Source: Piscicola geometra
Lineage: Eukaryota; Annelida; Clitellata; Hirudinida; Piscicolidae
Length of the DNA stretch: 64,000 nucleotides
Reading direction: 5' to 3'
NCBI GenBank assembly: GCA_943735955.1
Contig: OX030957.1
Span: forward strand, 11,963,017-12,027,016
Shown here piece by piece: positions 24,266-34,900 of this stretch. The position numbers and the translations under genes are program-made. Every line of letters starts with the position of its first letter. Positions within the stretch are counted from its first letter, which is position 1. The notes beneath the pieces were generated by a model, which saw only the letters and a list, made by a program, of their open reading frames with translations, searched no databases and was not told the origin of the DNA.

Positions 24266-24479
24266 TTATTTATAATTTAACATCCTACCTATGCTGTCCT
24301 ATTGAAATATTAATGAGCAGCACATCTCTGAAATCATCTTTACTGATTTTTTGAATGATCAGTGTTGAGTGAGCGGAAAAAAGTATTTCTTTAGATAATT
24401 AAGAAATTCTGATAATAAGTAAAATGTTAGAATACAATTTTTGTGACATAAAATATGATTTCATCCTAGGCAACTAAGC

Positions 24480-24625
24480 ATTCCATCTTGCAACCCAGTT
24501 GCTCAAGATGATATCTTTGAGTTTTCATGTTTGGGGTAAATCATAGGCTAGGTAAATTTTAACTTACGTTATTGGTTATACAATTGAGCCACGAGGCTTC
24601 TTGTAAAAATCAATTCATCTTGTGC
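24480..24625 (-). repeat. Repeat family M (reverse strand)
   Basis: Its reverse complement (GTGGCTCAATTG..TTGAGCAACTGGG..AAGATGGAATGC) aligns with 60378-60590 and 61860-62070. Function unknown. Confidence 0.6.
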
Positions 24626-25027
24626 AACCTCCACTTATTATTTTATATTTGGTATGCTTTATATGAGTTTTTTAATCATTAGAATTATTAGGTTAATGTA
24701 TTAAATAAACTAGTCCTAATGTGACAATTGTTGTGCAACGTTCCTCTTTTCAAAGGAAGCAATGGTTTGAATGCTTATTTTAATTATAAAATTTAACTTA
24801 GTCTAGCTGTAACTAGTACTAAAAATAAAAACTACAGTCTGCATATTTAACTAAAACTATTTTTTCGAATTATTAAACTCTACTATTTAAATGATCAAAC
24901 TATGTCAATTTAATTCTTAAATTATTTAAAAAATCATTTAGTAAATTTCTTTTCCCCATTTTAAAAAATTACTTTTAGTTGTTAAAAAATCTTTAAACTC
25001 CGCCCCTTAACTACGTAACTTGGTGCT
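24626..25027. other. AT-rich spacer
   Basis: Nothing recognisable. Confidence 0.35.
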
Positions 25028-25036
25028 GTTAGAATC

Positions 25037-25942
25037 GGTTTAGTTTGGAAACTGTACTCATAACTTATGCTAATGAGATTAACAATTGATGTAGACAAAT
25101 TTCCAACGTTTAAATAGCTGTATGGTAATAAAACGGTATTGCTAACAGGCAAAACAAAATACTTTAAATTAATATATTTTTTCTCATTAGTTTAGTTTAA
25201 AGAGTTAAAAACCACGCAGATCTTTTGACTTCTATAATATTACTAGTAAAACATTTTGCTGATGACTTTTATTGCTCTGACCAAAAATATAAAGCTAAAA
25301 CTTTTTATTAAACAATTTAGTATAATAATTCTAAACTTTTATAATATTTTTTAGTTAAATAAAGTGGTTTCACCTATTTGTTAGGATTACGATGGACTCG
25401 GTCATTGTTTATGTATATAAATAGGAATAACAAATTGAATAATTGTAATGTGAACAGATTTGACATTATGAATAAAATTATTAATAATTACTCGAAAAAG
25501 TATTCATAAAAGAAGTAAAGAAGCCTTCTTTATTGTTTATTTTACGATATATCTCACCTCAGATAGTTTGCTGAAATATATACCAGATTTGACATTACTG
25601 AGTAAAATTATTATTAATTACTCAAAAAGTTATTCGTAAAAGAAGTAAAGAAGCCTCATTTACGATATATCTCGCCTCAGATAGTTTGCCGAAATATATA
25701 TCGTGAACTATCATATAACTTTGTTTTAAAATATGTATTAAAAAAAAGAAGTAAAAGAAGCTATTGTTCATTTTACGATATATCTCGCCTCGGATAGTTT
25801 GCTGAAATCTAAAATAATATGGCCGCTTCTTGTTATTGTTAGAAACCAAACATCAGCTGAATCAAGAAATAAATATAAATTGCCATCAGCTGTTTTTATA
25901 TTGCTCTGTCTATGCTTCCGAGTACGGTTTCCAAAGTATCCC
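25037..25942 (+). mobile_element. Non-autonomous TIR element, family E, copy 1
   Basis: A 906-bp element. The left end is GGTTTAGTTTGGAAACTGTA and the right end, reversed, is GGGATACTTTGGAAACCGTA. It is flanked by a perfect 9-bp duplication, GTTAGAATC (25028-25036 and 25943-25951). It has no coding region. The right half carries three degenerate copies of a ~100-140-bp block with CGATATATCTCGCCTCAGAT and AGTTTGCCGAAATATATA. Target duplications of 8-9 bp and ends beginning GG are compatible with Merlin or MULE elements. A Merlin carrier lies 1.1 kb to the right, but its TIR sequence differs. Confidence 0.88.
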
Positions 25943-25965
25943 GTTAGAATCTAGTTAGAAAAATC

Positions 25966-26696
25966 GGTTTACTTTGAAAATCGTACTCATAATTTATGCA
26001 AATGAGATTAACGATTGACATAGACAAATTTCCTATGTTTAAATCGCTGTATGGTTATAAAACGGTATTGCTAACACGCAAAATAAAATAATTTAACTTA
26101 ATAAGATTTTTTTCTCCTATTATTTTAGTTTAGAGAGTTAAAAACCACGCAGATCTTTTGACTTATTTTTTGTGAATTTTAATTTCAATGTGAACAGATT
26201 TGACATTACTGAGTAAAATTATTATTAATTACTCAAAAAAGTATTCATAAAAGAAGTAAAAAAGTCTTATTTATTTTTCATTTAACGATATTACTCGCCT
26301 CAGATAGATTGCCGAAATATATACCAGATTTGACATTACTGAGTAAAATTATTATTAATTACTCAAAAAATTATTCGTAAAAGAAGTAAAAAAGCCTCAT
26401 TTATTGTTCATATTACGATATATCTCGCCTCAGATAGTTTGCCTAAGTATATATCGTGAACTATCATATAACTTTTTAAAAAATATGTAAAAAAAGAAGT
26501 AAAATAAGTCTCAGTTATTGTTCATTTTACGATATATCTCGCCTCGGATAGTTTGCCGAAATCTAAAATAACATGGCCGCTATTTGTTATTGTTAGAAAC
26601 TAACAATCAGATGATTCAAGAAATAAATAAACATTGCCATCAGCTGTTTTTATATTGCTATGTCTATGCTTCCGAGTACGATTTCCAAAGTATCCC
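25966..26696 (+). mobile_element. Non-autonomous TIR element, family E, copy 2
   Basis: A 731-bp relative of copy 1 in the same orientation, separated by only 23 bp. Ends are GGTTTACTTTGAAAATCGTA and, reversed, GGGATACTTTGGAAATCGTA. Flanking 8-mers GAAAAATC (25958-25965) and GAATAATC (26697-26704) differ at one base, consistent with an older target duplication. It lacks the segment of copy 1 with AATAAAGTGGTTTCACC. Confidence 0.85.
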
Positions 26697-26953
26697 GAAT
26701 AATCTAACAGTTAGATTATTTAATTAATAAACTTAATTAATAAAATTAGTTATTAAATTTTAATAAAGCCAAATATTTCACTAAAAATAAGGGATCTGTT
26801 TTACATTTCTGCCGCAAACAAACTATAATATCGGCTACTCAATTCCTATTGGTTGGAACAAAATATACATAAAATTTATTTGCATAATTTTGAAAATAAA
26901 CGGACTTGAAAAAGTATAATTTTGTAATATAAACTTTTCACAATAAAAAATAA

Positions 26954-28429
26954 ATGGCAAGTAAAGGAAAAAAAATGGATAAAGACAAAAAGTGGGAGGG
27001 GTTTGAAAAGATCTTCATCCAATGCGAAGGGGAGGAATGTGAGGCATGGCAGGCGCTGAGGGTTTTAAAGGAGAGAGCGAAGGATGAAAAAAGTTTCTTG
27101 TGTGGAATGTGTATGGTGAAGGTGATAGAAGAGGTGAAGAAAAAAATGTGAAGTTGAAAAAAAGAGCGATAGAGGCTGAAAGCAAGGTTAGAAGTATGGA
27201 GCTGGAAGGAAAAGAGTACCAAAAGAATGAAGAGGAAAAAAAAAAGAAAGCAGATGTATTGAAGAAAAATTTGAGGGAAGAAGTGAAAATTCAAAGAACC
27301 GAGGTAGAAGAGGAGCTGAGAGCCAACTTGATGAAAGAGGTGAAGACGGAGGTGATGAGAAGTCAGAAGGAGGAGACAAGGAAGAAGAGGATAATTATGT
27401 TCGGGTTGAAGAAAGAGGGGAAGGAGGATGATGTCAAGGTGAAAGAGATAATCAGAGTCATTACTCAGAAGGCAATAGAACCAGTATTAGTTGAAAGAAT
27501 GAGAGAGAAAGAAAACATGGAAAGTGGGTGCAGGCCTGTGATAATTGAATTCAGGTCAGAGGCAGATAAATGGAGGGTTATGGGAAGGAAGTTGGTTGGT
27601 CAGCTAAGGAGAGAAAGAAGTTAGAGGTTTTGCAGACTAAGTTTGGGAGATGGATATGGGGGGTAGAGACTAGTGTAAGAAATGTCGTAGTACATGGTGA
27701 AACAGCATGGAGTACATTCTGGGAAAGAGAGGCTAAGGTCATGACAGACTTTGTGATTAGGACATTAGAGGGGAAAGATATAGTAGGAAGAGTAGGTAGA
27801 GCATGTGTAGAGGAGATGGGTAAGAAATCTAAATGATGGAAAGGTGTAGCCAACTTAGGAAAAAATTGGATGTGGAGGTTATGAGCAGAATGGTAAGTGG
27901 AGGAAAAGGCGCACGAGCAGGAGTGTTTATGATGGGCGTTTCAGAAAAGGAGGTCGGAGGGATGGGGGGAAGGGAACTAGTAAAGAGGATCCAACAAAGG
28001 GGAAGGGGAGAATGGGGGAATAAGATACAGGAAAGTGAAAGACTGTAAAGATACCGTGAGGAGAAGTCAGAAAGCAGGAAGTTGGAAAAATATGTAGATG
28101 GTTCAGATGAAGCGAAAGTTAGGATGATGTGTAGGGGGGATAGCTTGACGGTAAGGAATAATGAAATTGTGCGCTGGAAGTATGAGAAGGAGGATAGGAA
28201 GTGTGTTTGTGGGGAAGAAGAGAATGAGAGGCACGTTTTGCTGGAGTGTGGGTTGTATGAAGAGTGGAGAGAAGAATGGCTGACGGTTTGGAGAAGGGAG
28301 CGTGGAAAACAGGACCCGATGGAAGGGGTCTTTGGTTACCAGGAGGAGGATCGGAGGATGGAAGAAGTGGTGCTGAGAAGTGTGGGGGCAATCTGGAGAC
28401 AGAGGGAGAGAAGGAAAAGGGAGAGATGA
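26954..28429 (+). pseudogene. Internally deleted LINE: ORF1 fused to the end of ORF2
   Basis: The first frame (26954-27151) starts MASKGKKMDKDKKWEGFEKI and has a C-x4-C..C-x2-C cluster (QCEGEEC, FLCGMC), like half a zinc finger. A shifted frame (27100-27624) is a Lys/Glu-rich coiled coil followed by RKKRIIMFGLKKEGKEDDV and CRPVIIEFRSEADKWRV, the RRM-like fold of LINE ORF1 proteins. At about 27590 it jumps to an ORF2 C-terminal part (KLEVLQTKFGRWIWGVETS, 27570-27836). That is followed by the terminal Cys/His knuckle KCVCGEEENERHVLLECGLY (28082-28429). The endonuclease and RT core are missing, so at least 2.5 kb is lost. It lies within the Merlin element and is GC-richer than its surroundings. 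Confidence 0.75.
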
Positions 28430-28579
28430 AGAAGAAAAGGATATGAAGTGTCGAGACAAAGGCACTATAAAGACTAAAGACTGAGACCTTTGAAAATTAC
28501 ATTTTATTTATATATATATATATATAATTTAAGAGTAAAAGAACACTTGTATCTTTATTATGTATAAACAATAATTATT

Positions 28580-28860
28580 TATTTAACTTAAAATCAAACT
28601 CACAAAACAATCTTTAATATTAATAAAAAAGTCATTGTATCATATTTGATTAACTTAATGTATAGGATCAAACTTACAAAACAGTCTTAAAATACTAATA
28701 AAAAAGTAATTGTTTATAATTAAATAACTTAATATGCATGATCAAATTCATAAACAGTCTTTTAAAATAGTAATAAAAGTAATTTTTAAATATTCAATTA
28801 ACTTAATATTTAAGATCAAACTCACTTATGTCTTTCAAAATATTAATAAAATGATCATTA
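28580..28860. repeat. ~73-bp tandem duplications of the transposase gene's end
   Basis: Four units each with TAACTTAAT..(A)GATCAAACT..ACA..GTCTT..AATA..TAATAAAA, spaced about 72-75 bp (about 28580, 28651, 28727, 28799). The last unit is the final ~20 codons and stop region of the Merlin transposase, so the other three arose by tandem copying of coding sequence into the 3' flank. Confidence 0.8.
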
Positions 28861-29666
28861 TTCTTATTTTTCTGTCTCCACATAAACTCTGCTAGATAGC
28901 TGTCCAGCAGACTTCTAGCAGTTCCTGCTTCTTTCTTATTTCTTCTTTTCAGCTTGTTCCACAAACTCTCGATAGTCTGTGTGTGGGCTCCAGTAGTAGG
29001 GTCAACAAAGTTAGTGGAATGATTCACAGTCATGTGCCTATAACCCATTCCATCAATCTCTTCTATTCTGCTATATAAAGTCCACATGTCTGAGAGAATG
29101 ATTGAGCCGGGAGCAATGCAGGCCTTGATGGCACCCAGCAGAGTGTCTGCAGTCTGATCCGGCACTGCATAGAGAAACACTTCTTTAGTCTCTCTGCATA
29201 TCCCTCCAAAGACCCATTGCTGAGGAAGGATTCTGCCTTTGTGGTGCTTGCGACGAGAGATGAGGGTCTTGTCAATCTCGACGTGTAGACCTGGTCCCTC
29301 TAATATTGTTGGAGTCTTCACCATCCTCCAAACGCAGACTTCGCGAATAAAGTTCTTCCAGTCCACAGATGTCTTGCGACTAATGCCTATCTCCTTAAGG
29401 CAAAACTTTGTGGTACTTTGGTTGGTTGCTCAACTATAAAAAAGTAATATAATTTTCCTAAATTCCAAGTTGGAGTTCTCCAACCAAGTACCTTTGCGGA
29501 GAGAAATTTTTTGCCTGCACTGAGCTTTACTGCAGCTCCACCTTTCTTGTGTTAGATTCATTTGATGATTATTTTTGCATAATCGAACTCTGTGTAACAC
29601 TCCGTGTCTCTGCAAAAACCTTATGGCTGTCTCTTTGTCAAAATTTGAAATAGTTTGGATATTCAT
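28803..29666 (-). pseudogene. Merlin transposase (IS1595/ISXO2-like DDE), one in-frame stop
   Basis: Cuts the element out and pastes it elsewhere. The frame runs 287 codons from Met at 29666 to the stop at 28803, interrupted only by TGA at 29430-29432, where relatives usually have Trp. An N-terminal zinc ribbon (CKNNHQM..WSCSKAQCRQKIS, then LRKGTWL) precedes the catalytic domain. The catalytic residues are all present: D132 in HVEIDKT, D193 in ILSDMW, E233 in HTQTIESLW. WVFGG and YLAEFMWRQKN match the family. The length suits Merlin transposases. Downstream of the stop, ATG at 29366 could restart a protein with all three catalytic residues but without the DNA-binding ribbon. Read-through or a recent mutation are the two explanations for the lone stop. 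Confidence 0.92.
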
Positions 29667-30054
29667 TTTTCACAGCGTACTCAAGAATTAAGACTACAAA
29701 CGAAAAAGTAAAAGTGCATCTAAGTAAAACTAAATAATTTTTTGTTTGTATTTCAATTATTCAATTGTTTTCAATCAATTTATTCAACTTAAAATATTTT
29801 TAATAAATAAAATAGAATACAAATATGATAACTGAGACCTTTAAAAAATCATTTAACCACTTTAAGTCCGTTTATAGAAAATGTAAAAATAATTGTCGAA
29901 AATCGTCTAAGAATTTGATGCATTAAAAACTAAGTCCGTTTATTTTCAACATTATACAAACAAATTTTTGCTATATTTTTTTCCAACCAATAGGAATTGA
30001 ATGAGCGATATTCCAGTTGTTTGCGGCAGAAATGTAAAACAGATCCAAAATAAG

Positions 30055-31596
30055 GATCTTCGTGCTTAGAGACCCCCACGTTTATACAAAAATATAAGAT
30101 TGAAATAATCAGTCGAAATAAATGCATCGAAATGATTTATTGCTCTAATTTGCAGCATATCCTTTGCAGCTTTAACAAATTCAAATCTGTTCACATGTCG
30201 TTTAAAAATTAAGTTTTTAACACTTTATTAAACTCGAAATGTTAAAAATGTAAAAATATTTTGTGAAATTGTTCACTAAATACAAGGCAATCAAGAGGAG
30301 AGTCACTAAAATTATCCAAAAAACGGTTCTTGGATAAAAGGTCCTCCGGATAAAAAGTCCTCGGATAAGAAGAAAATTTTTTAATACACATAGAGTGGTA
30401 ACAGTTTGGAATAGCTTGCCTGATGATATCGTAAAAGCTGAAAAAACAGATAAATTTAAAATAAAATTAGATAAATACTGGGAAAACCATCCCATAGTGC
30501 GACTATGACATAATTGTAAAAAATAATTTATATACATAAACATAAATATATATATTTTTTATATAATAATTATTATTAGATATATATGTGTTTTTTTGTT
30601 TTTTGTTGTTGTTTTTTTTAAACCATTATAGAGGTCAAAAGATCTGCGTGGTTTAACTCCCTAAACTAAACTAAACTAAAAAAATGTTAGCACAATATTG
30701 GTCAGAGGACTTAAAGTCATCAGCATGTTTTACTAATAATAAGTGGGTAAATGTTTCATAATTTTAAATTATTTTTTTTTGCCTATCAGCAGTCAGAATA
30801 TTTCTTCTTGGATAGTCCTGCCATGTTTTATTTTAAATCTTTTTATCAATGTCAGCTACCATGATACAAAATAGGTGGTTAAATTGAGTTGATAATGGGT
30901 TTGAAAAAATTATAAAACAGTGTCATAATGTTGAAAAAAAGACCTATTTCACTGTTAGTGGGCAAGTCGCTTCAAAACCCAACAGGCCATAGGCTGCTCC
31001 ATTCTCTTGACTGGCCTCTTCTGCTTCTGCTGGTGCACATGGGATGGGCTTGGTTTTCTTTAGCTCAAATCTCTTCTAGCCCTTTAAATTTTGTTGTTGT
31101 TGAATGAGTGAGAATGAATAAGTCTTATTCAATAAGGAAAGAACATACTCTCTCAGTGGGATGGTTTTTGAGAAGAAAAATAATTGATGCACTATCTTTT
31201 ACGTGAAATACTTAATAATTGGTAAAATAGAATATTTTAAATTTATAAAATATTTGTCACCATATTACTAGTGAAATTTTTTTTTATAAATTTAAAAATA
31301 TTATGTGAAATTGTTCAGTAAAAAAGTTGTGGCACAATATTGGTCAAAGCACTAAAAGTCATAGGCAAAACGTAAAGTATTTTATTTTGCCTATTAGCAT
31401 TACCGTTTTTTTACCATACAGCTATTTAAACATTGGAAACTTGTTTTTAATAATTTTTATGGATGTGTGCTTGTGTGTATGTTTATTTTATGTTTGGTGG
31501 ACCAATCGAATGCATGCATACTAAACAGTGCTGGGCCAATCAAACTATATGAGTATATGTTTGTATGAAGGTGGGGGTCTCCAAGCGCGGAGATCC
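30055..31596. mobile_element. Element with ~43-bp inverted ends (family D), composite inside
   Basis: The left end is GATCTTCGTGCTTAGAGACC then CCCACGTTTATACAAA. The right end, reversed, is GGATCTCCGCGCTTGGAGAC then CCCCACCTTCATACAAA. It starts immediately after the Merlin target duplication. It contains a LINE 3' fragment (30381-30507) and reversed scraps of family E (about 30632-30680 with AAAAGATCTGCGTGGTTTAA, and 31360-31445). It has no transposase. The scrambled order inside suggests repeated insertion or capture. Confidence 0.65.
30381..30507 (+). pseudogene. LINE reverse transcriptase C-terminal fragment
   Basis: An open stretch of 41 codons ends in TGA. It reads NTHRVVTVWNSLPDDIVKAE then KFKIKLDKYWENHPIVRL. 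R-V-V-x-x-W-N-S-L-P and the K-x-x-L-D-x-x-W ending are hallmarks of CR1/Jockey-type LINE proteins. It is a 5'-truncated insertion with an AT-rich 3' UTR. Just upstream (30325-30370) are two GGATAAAAAGTCCTC units like the 16-bp array, so this LINE too sits beside that sequence. Confidence 0.8.
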
Positions 31597-31599
31597 AAA

Positions 31600-31929
31600 A
31601 ATAATAAAGGGGGCTTCTTATTTTTTTACAAAAACATCAAATTTGGGTTTCTTTTCAAAAGCAGTAGTCCTTGTTCACCACTTCAGTGATCTCACTGAGT
31701 GCTCAGACCAGAACCCACAGATAAACAATCGCCTAGCTTGTCTAGCCAGAGAAGTTATGGAACTTCCTTGTTTAAAGTTTTCTTGCTAATTTTTCTCTGC
31801 TTGAATGTGCAATTGGTGTCAAAGTCACCAGTTGAGCACTTGGAGTAACTCTATGAGCTAGCTTCTCTCATGCAGCTCATCTCAAGATGGTTTTAGATAA
31901 GCAGAAGAAAAACTAGGACATTAATGAAG
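31600..31929 (-). mobile_element. Family C element, first part of a copy split by a LINE
   Basis: It aligns, in the same orientation as 54136-55440, from the GGGCTG..AAAACA region through TCTCACTGAG, AGATAAACAATCGCC and TTTTAGATA. It stops at ACTAGGAC..TAATGAAG, exactly where the 54-kb copy continues AGGCCTTACCTATGGAG. That continuation is found at 35284 after the LINE. The left end of the element is lost at the junction with family D. Confidence 0.85.
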
Positions 31930-34900
31930 TAGCTTGCGTTTATAACGTGTACGCCATTTTGAATGTTTAGTTTATTTTCCTAATTTTAGCGTATATACGT
32001 GTTCTTTATAAATTTTATTTCAATAGAAAGTTTTATAATTTTAGTTTACGCATTTTTTTATAATTTTCAACTTTCTCCGTTTTATATTCTAATAATCATA
32101 TCGCTATCGTGATTAGCACATAGTTTTGACCTAACTCAATATAATAAAAGTCAACTTTTATAACGTTCTAAAGTTCTAATAACTATTTAATTATTACCTA
32201 AATATACTTCTATGCTTAAATATTCCTCTAATCAGCTTTACAATTTGCAATTCTCCCCTTCATCAACTCACATCGTTAGATCCACTAGGAAAATTCTCTT
32301 TAAGAATAACATTTGGAATCCTGATCATCCTCGACCTATTTCAACAATAATCTCTAGTCGTCAACAAGCTGAACCCTTCAGCTGTAACCTTAACAGATCC
32401 AATACCAGCAACCTCATCAATATTCCCTTAACTACATTTAAAAACCCACCTAGGACCAAAAATGTGTATCATCCTCCTTCCATCTACATCCTCAACATCA
32501 CCAGCATCGTCAAACCTCATGCCATTGAACACCTTCGCTGTGATGTTTTTCATCTTCATCCAGACATCATCATCATCACCGAGACATGGCTCAAGCCCCA
32601 CCACAGCGATGCACTTGTGGCAATCAAGGGCTATGTGTGCTTTAGGCACGACCGCATCGCCAGGCGAGGGGGAGGGGTCATGATCTACATCAAACAAGAC
32701 ATCCCCACTCATATTATAACCCCATCACCTCCGAATAATGACAATGCACTTGAGGTACTATGCCTCAAGTGCATATTCAACAACATCCCCCACCACATAT
32801 GCGGCATCTATCACCCTCCAAAACATACTTACCTAGAGTCCACCTTGATGGACTACATTGATGAGTTGTCCAATTCCATGTTGGACAATGACTCTAGGTT
32901 CATCATTGGTGGTGACTTCAACCAACTGTCACACCAAAAAATTCTACACACTGGCCTCCAAACTATCTTCTACGGCCCCACTCACCTAGGACACAACCTT
33001 GACCGTGTGTATGGATCCAACATTAACAACAACCTCTACATCTCACAAACATACATCTCTCACACCACCACCAAACACCTTGGTGTGTCCATTCATCCCT
33101 TAATAAACAAAAATACATCTAATAAACCCATCACCCGTCAAACCCATACATTTCGTCGACGTCATCCATCCCAACATAAAACTTGCCTCGACTCCTTTTC
33201 AGCCACAGACTTAACAATCAACTTAGACAACTTACCTGACTCCATCGATTTTTTTTATAATACCCTTACTACTATTCTTGATAATAACTACCCTACTAAG
33301 TCCATCACCACTAGGTCATCTGACCCACCATTCATCAGCCCTTTCATCAAATCTCTTCTTCGCATGAAAAATCACCACATGCGCAAGGGTCATCATCAAC
33401 TAGCCGCATCCATCACCATTCGTATCAAAAACATAATCATCAACACCAATCACTCCACATTGAAGAATTGTAGGCGTGGTAGCAAAGCCATGTGGAAAAC
33501 AGTAAACCTACTCAGAGGCAAGGGAGCTCCATCTCTATCGTCAAATCGATCTTCTACCTTGAATTCGGATTCCCTCAACAATTACTTTGCTTCCACGTCT
33601 ACAATCCCATCCTATGTCCATCCTCCATTTAAATCAACAGCACTGTATACTCAAGACCATGTTAACCCTATCACCATATTTAATCTTCTCACCATAAAAT
33701 GCCCAACTGGTACCGGCTCCGATGGCTTGCCACAATGGTATCTCCAACTAATTGCACCCATAATCAGTACTCCACTTTCCATCATCTTCAACAATTGCAT
33801 TAACACTTCTTATTTTCCTCTTCAGTGGAAATCCAGCATTATTCATCCCATCCCCAAAACTAAACATCCAATATCGCCTCAAGACTTTCGCCCCATTTCA
33901 GTCACTCCAATATTATCACGCCTTCTCGAAAAAATCATAGTTTCTCAATATATATACCCTTGCTTCAATCACCCATCAGTAATACCTATTCTTAAAGATC
34001 AATTCGCCTTTCGCCCATCAGGTTCTCCTACTTCTGCCATAATTGCTATCACGTCTACCATCACTTCACTTCTCAAAACTAATAGTCATGTTCACCTTAT
34101 TGCTCTTGACTTTACTAAAGCCTTTGACACTCTTGATCACCATACCCTCGCCTCCAATCTTGCACTTCTTCCTCTTGATGACAACATATATAACCTTCTC
34201 ATTTCATTCCTTTCCAACCGATCACATTCCACCATTTATTTAAATCAACTTTCTAGTATCCTTCCCATCAACTCTAGCGTGGTCCAAGGCTCAGTTCTTG
34301 GTCCATCTACCTTTATAATCAACGCCTCTTCACTTCAACCCTATCACCCTTCTAATTATATTTTAAAATTCGCTGACGACACCTATCTCATTATTCCATC
34401 ATCTAACACCCACACCATCCAATCAGAGCTTGAATCCCTCTCTAAGTGGGCCAAGCTCAGTAATCTCTCACTCAACCTCAAAAAATCATTTGAACTCATA
34501 GTCCATAATAGTTATAAACGCATCACACCACCAGCTTTACACCCTTCCATTCAACGCACTAACAAACTCACTATCTTAGGTATCACATTCACTGACACCC
34601 TTAACATTTCACCACACATAGATCACATTATCAATAAATGCTTTCAAACTTTTCATGCCATCAAAACAATCCGTTCCCATGGACTCTTTGGTGCCAAACT
34701 CTTTGACATCACTGAGTCCCTCATCATCTCTCACCTTAAGTATGCAGCTCCTTCTTGGTCTGGTTTTGCTAATCAGCCACACATTAAGCAACTCCAGTCC
34801 CTAATTAATAAACTCATAAGACTTAACTACCTTCCCTCTTTCTACCCATCTATCACTTCTATGTTTACCACTTTAGACACCAAATTATTCTTTAAAATAT

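Larger units (their letters stand above)
26792..30046 (-). mobile_element. Merlin DNA transposon, full length by its ends
   Basis: A 3,255-bp element with ~115-130-bp terminal inverted repeats. Both ends begin GGATCTGTTTTACATTTCTG then CCGCAAAC and share AATTCCTATTGGTTGGAA and AATAAACGGACTT further in. It is flanked by the 8-bp duplication AAAATAAG (26784-26791, 30047-30054). It encodes an IS1595/ISXO2-like DDE transposase (28803-29666, minus strand), which defines the Merlin superfamily together with ends in GG and 8-9-bp target duplications. The other half (26950-28480) is a gutted LINE. The ends look recent, while the transposase has one in-frame stop. Confidence 0.93.

Noticed and set aside
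28103..28465. Minus-strand Pro/Ser/Leu-rich frames opposite the gutted LINE
   Set aside because: Shadows created by the purine-rich coding strand.
32428..32712. Minus-strand 94-codon frame inside the intact LINE
   Set aside because: Shadow of the 917-codon frame on the other strand; no independent support.
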